In this document: positions 61,823 through 64,000 of the stretch, one piece after another
Layout of the letters: each line of letters starts with the position of its first letter
How positions within the stretch are numbered: position 1 is the stretch's first letter
Source of the DNA: Alcanivoracaceae bacterium
GTDB lineage: Bacteria > Pseudomonadota > Gammaproteobacteria > Xanthomonadales > Marinicellaceae
Reading direction: 5' to 3'
Length of the DNA: 64,000 nt
Assembly (NCBI GenBank): GCA_016744455.1
Contig: JADGEI010000002.1
Location: forward strand, 62,001-126,000
Notes under the pieces: generated by a model
Database searches by the model: none
Told to the model about the DNA's origin: nothing
The model's input: only the letters and a program-made list of their open reading frames with translations
Translations under genes and position numbers: made by a program

Positions 61823-63925
61823 TCAAACAACATTTAGTTGAATTGATTGCGTTCTTTGCCCAACTTTTTTCAAATAAATGTAAACAATAACAAGAGAAAG
61901 AATAAAAGCCACTAGCCATGTAATTGCCTGTACGGGATGGCGACTAAAATGGCTGAGTTGATAAAAGTTGGTTGCCACCATGTAACCTAGACCAGTACTC
62001 CAAAGCGCCGAAAATGTTGCCCACTTTATTGTTGCTTCTCGAGCAATTGCTGCTGTTGCTGCAACACATGGGAAGTAAAGCAAAATAAATAATAAATATG
62101 CAAATGCAGCATATTTATCAGCAAAACGATCACGAATAATACCAAACAAATTATCACTGACTTCCTGGTTGGCTGTCATTTCTTTATCCGTTCCAGGCTC
62201 TATAATAGACAACCCCAAGGGGTCTATTAGCGTATCTATTAAGCCAATACCGTTATCTTTGATCGAGAGTACAGCTGCTTGTAAATCTTGAGAAATACTC
62301 TTTTCCTTCGGTTCTCCTTTCTCTTGTTTATCAAGGCTTGAATAGAGCGTGTCTAATGTACCAACCACGACTTCTTTTGCCAAAACTCCTGTGATAATAC
62401 CGACAACTGCAGGCCAGTTTTTTTCCTCAAGTCCCATGGGCTTAAATAGGGGCACTACTGTTTTAGCAGTAACCGAAAGCATTGAGTTTTCTGAATCTTC
62501 ATTACCAAAAGAAAAATCACTCCCAAAAGAATTTAACACCTGTATAATCATAACCATTATTACAATTATTTTTCCTGCTCCCCATATAAAGTCTTTTAAA
62601 CGACGCCAAGTACCAATTATAAGGTTTTTAAATGTTGGCACTCGCCAAGGAGGTAGTTCAATTAAAAACGGTTCGGCCTTTCCTGGTAACAACGTTTTTT
62701 GTAATAATAGACCGGTAAAAACAGCCATTATAATGCCAGTAAAATAAAGTGCGAATACTACAGCTGCGGCGTGTTGAGAAAAGAAAGCAGCAACAAACAA
62801 AGCATAGACTGGCAACCGTGCTCCACAAGACATAAAAGGTGCCATCATAATTGTAACCAGCCTTTCGCGTTTGGATGGTAACGCTCTAGTTGCCATAATT
62901 GCTGGTACATTGCAACCAAAACTGATTATCAATGGTACAAAGGATTGGCCTGAAACGCCTATTTTCTGCATAAGCCCATTCATAACAAATGCTGCTCGTG
63001 ACATATAACCAGAGTCTTCTAACCACGTTAGTACCAAATACAAAAAACCAATAACAGGAACAAATGTTGCTACAACCTGTACACCTCCTCCTATTCCATC
63101 AGCCAGAATCACCACTAACCACTGTGGCAAACCAATTGCCTCTAATAATTGGTGTCCACCATTAATTAAAAAAGCACCTGTAGCAATATCGAAAAAATCT
63201 ATAAATACACCTGCAACATTGATTGCAAAGAAAAACATGATGTACATGGCTAAAAAGAAGGATAACAACCCCCAAAAAGGGTGGGTGGTAAAATAGTCTA
63301 ATTTGTTGGATGACTTTTGATTTCCACTAGTGGTAATAACTTGTTTGGCTATGCTTTGAGCTTGTTTAAGTCTGGGTTTAAATTTATGTTCTGTTTTAAA
63401 CTGAGGAGTTGGTTGATCTTTCAAACATTGACCTATTTTGCTGTTTAACTCTGCAGTTCCATTGCCAGTTTTTGCCACCATTTGTACAGTATCACTATCC
63501 AAAAGCTTAGCGAGTTTTGTGCTATCTATGTGAAGTTTTTTTGTTTGTGCTTCATCCCACATATTAAGCACCGTTATAATTGGAACGCTAAAATCTAATA
63601 ATTCTAATGTTAAAAACAGTCCTCGCTCAAGTGAGCAAGCATTAATGACATTGATAATTATATCTGGTTTTTGTTGTTGTAAAAATTCTTTAACATGTGA
63701 TTCGTCTTGTCCATGAGAATCAATAGATAGCCCATAAATTCCTGGCAGATCAACCAAGTTGTAATGTAATTCATTAAAGTTGACTGCACAAAATTGTGAG
63801 TCTACTGTTACACCCGCCCAATTACCGGTTTTTCTACTTAAGCCTGTAAGTTGGTTAAATAGTGTTGTTTTCCCACAGTTAGGGTTGCCAACCAATGCAA
63901 CAAGAGGTTTTTCCGTAGCGGTCAT
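61823..63925 (-). CDS. feoB: FeoB ferrous iron transporter
   Basis: A 700-residue protein. The N-terminal GTPase has G1 GNPNCGKTTLFN, G2 NWAGVTV, G3 DLPG and G4 NMWD. A regulatory helical region follows, then the Gate-type membrane half with VQVVATFVPVIGFLYLVLTW, FGCNVPAIMATRAL and MMAPFMSCGARLPVYALFVA. It imports Fe2+ under low-oxygen conditions. The feoA end lies 10 bases upstream. No feoC is present downstream. Confidence 0.96.
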   Translation of the reverse strand: MTATEKPLVALVGNPNCGKTTLFNQLTGLSRKTGNWAGVTVDSQFCAVNFNELHYNLVDLPGIYGLSIDSHGQDESHVKEFLQQQKPDIIINVINACSLERGLFLTLELLDFSVPIITVLNMWDEAQTKKLHIDSTKLAKLLDSDTVQMVAKTGNGTAELNSKIGQCLKDQPTPQFKTEHKFKPRLKQAQSIAKQVITTSGNQKSSNKLDYFTTHPFWGLLSFFLAMYIMFFFAINVAGVFIDFFDIATGAFLINGGHQLLEAIGLPQWLVVILADGIGGGVQVVATFVPVIGFLYLVLTWLEDSGYMSRAAFVMNGLMQKIGVSGQSFVPLIISFGCNVPAIMATRALPSKRERLVTIMMAPFMSCGARLPVYALFVAAFFSQHAAAVVFALYFTGIIMAVFTGLLLQKTLLPGKAEPFLIELPPWRVPTFKNLIIGTWRRLKDFIWGAGKIIVIMVMIIQVLNSFGSDFSFGNEDSENSMLSVTAKTVVPLFKPMGLEEKNWPAVVGIITGVLAKEVVVGTLDTLYSSLDKQEKGEPKEKSISQDLQAAVLSIKDNGIGLIDTLIDPLGLSIIEPGTDKEMTANQEVSDNLFGIIRDRFADKYAAFAYLLFILLYFPCVAATAAIAREATIKWATFSALWSTGLGYMVATNFYQLSHFSRHPVQAITWLVAFILSLVIVYIYLKKVGQRTQSIQLNVV

Positions 63926-63935
63926 GTTTTTTGAC

Positions 63936-64000
63936 TTATATTGAAGAGACTTGAATGAATCTTAACACATCTGATCCAAGAGCAATATTACCATTAACAG
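63936..64000 (-). CDS. feoA: FeoA, C-terminal end (cut by window edge)
   Basis: The minus strand ends an open frame VNGNIALGSDVLRFIQVSSI-stop at 63936. The IALxxxxxxxIxV pattern fits the last strand of FeoA's SH3-like fold, and the position 10 bases before feoB is where feoA normally is. Only 20 residues are visible, so the call leans on context. Confidence 0.65.
   Translation of the reverse strand, partial: VNGNIALGSDVLRFIQVSSI

Noticed and set aside
1..64000. Search by eye for tRNA, rRNA, CRISPR arrays, phage genes and toxin-antitoxin pairs.
   Set aside because: None was recognised; gaps between genes are all under 300 bases and explained mostly by promoters, hairpins or the riboswitch.

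Overview
The window is AT-rich, densely coded DNA from a Gram-negative gammaproteobacterium, probably marine. Three things support this: an outer-membrane TonB receptor, lipoproteins and pilin-like sequences; gammaproteobacterial gene neighbourhoods (hemJ / DUF6776 / bactofilin / erpA; tdk-fmt-rsmB-DUF4390-ntrY); and secreted families common in Xanthomonadales- and Marinicella-like genomes (DUF3011, M2 peptidase, VPS10/BNR protein). The genus is inference only. I saw no rRNA, tRNA, CRISPR array, phage or intact insertion sequence. No gene-free stretch exceeds 300 bases.

Layout. 1-3.4 kb: 5' part of hemJ, then DUF6776, bactofilin, erpA, nudC, mutM. 3.4-8.9 kb (minus): overlapping operon tdk-fmt-rsmB-DUF4390-ntrY-like kinase, without ntrX. 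9-14.3 kb: five-repeat DUF3011 protein, orphan peptide-binding protein, plant/alphaproteobacterial-type gshA, M28 peptidase. 14.3-28.5 kb: surface-polysaccharide region with three methyltransferases, a 1475-residue multi-domain glycosyltransferase, a TagF-like glycerophosphotransferase, a 72-residue YIDPGSG membrane protein, a YidC/Oxa1 paralogue and two convergent membrane alkaline-phosphatase/sulfatase-superfamily enzymes. 28.7-34 kb: creD, then a thiosulfate-related set (DoxDA, DUF302, metallo-beta-lactamase-fold lipoprotein, SirB-like protein, SoxW-like thioredoxin). 34-36.4 kb: M2 peptidase and ogt. 36.6-43.4 kb: a six-gene signalling operon. 43.5-56.4 kb: VPS10/BNR protein, MATE transporter, lipoprotein-pilin fusion, cvfB, fieF-hemF, secreted protein, tatD, sufT, PaiB-like protein. 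56.4-59.3 kb: TPP riboswitch, TonB receptor and pnuT. 59.4-64 kb: mutL, a DUF2007 protein, feoB and the 3' end of feoA.

The two best candidates for undescribed systems are as follows. (1) The operon at 36585-43423 joins a Ras-like GTPase, lacking the usual catalytic Gln, to a membrane protein with a cytoplasmic Roadblock-like domain and periplasmic BON-like and OmpA-like domains, plus an OmpR-type regulator, a coiled-coil protein, a hybrid kinase and a REC/degenerate GGDEF-EAL protein. It looks like an envelope-spanning, MglA/MglB-like signalling module. (2) At 20658-26367 a second YidC-type insertase sits inside a glycerophosphate/sulfatase-type polysaccharide operon with a tiny YIDPGSG protein, suggesting a dedicated membrane-insertion or assembly factor for surface-polymer enzymes.

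Several genes here have a good -10 box only 6-7 bases before the start codon and no Shine-Dalgarno sequence, which points to leaderless mRNAs.
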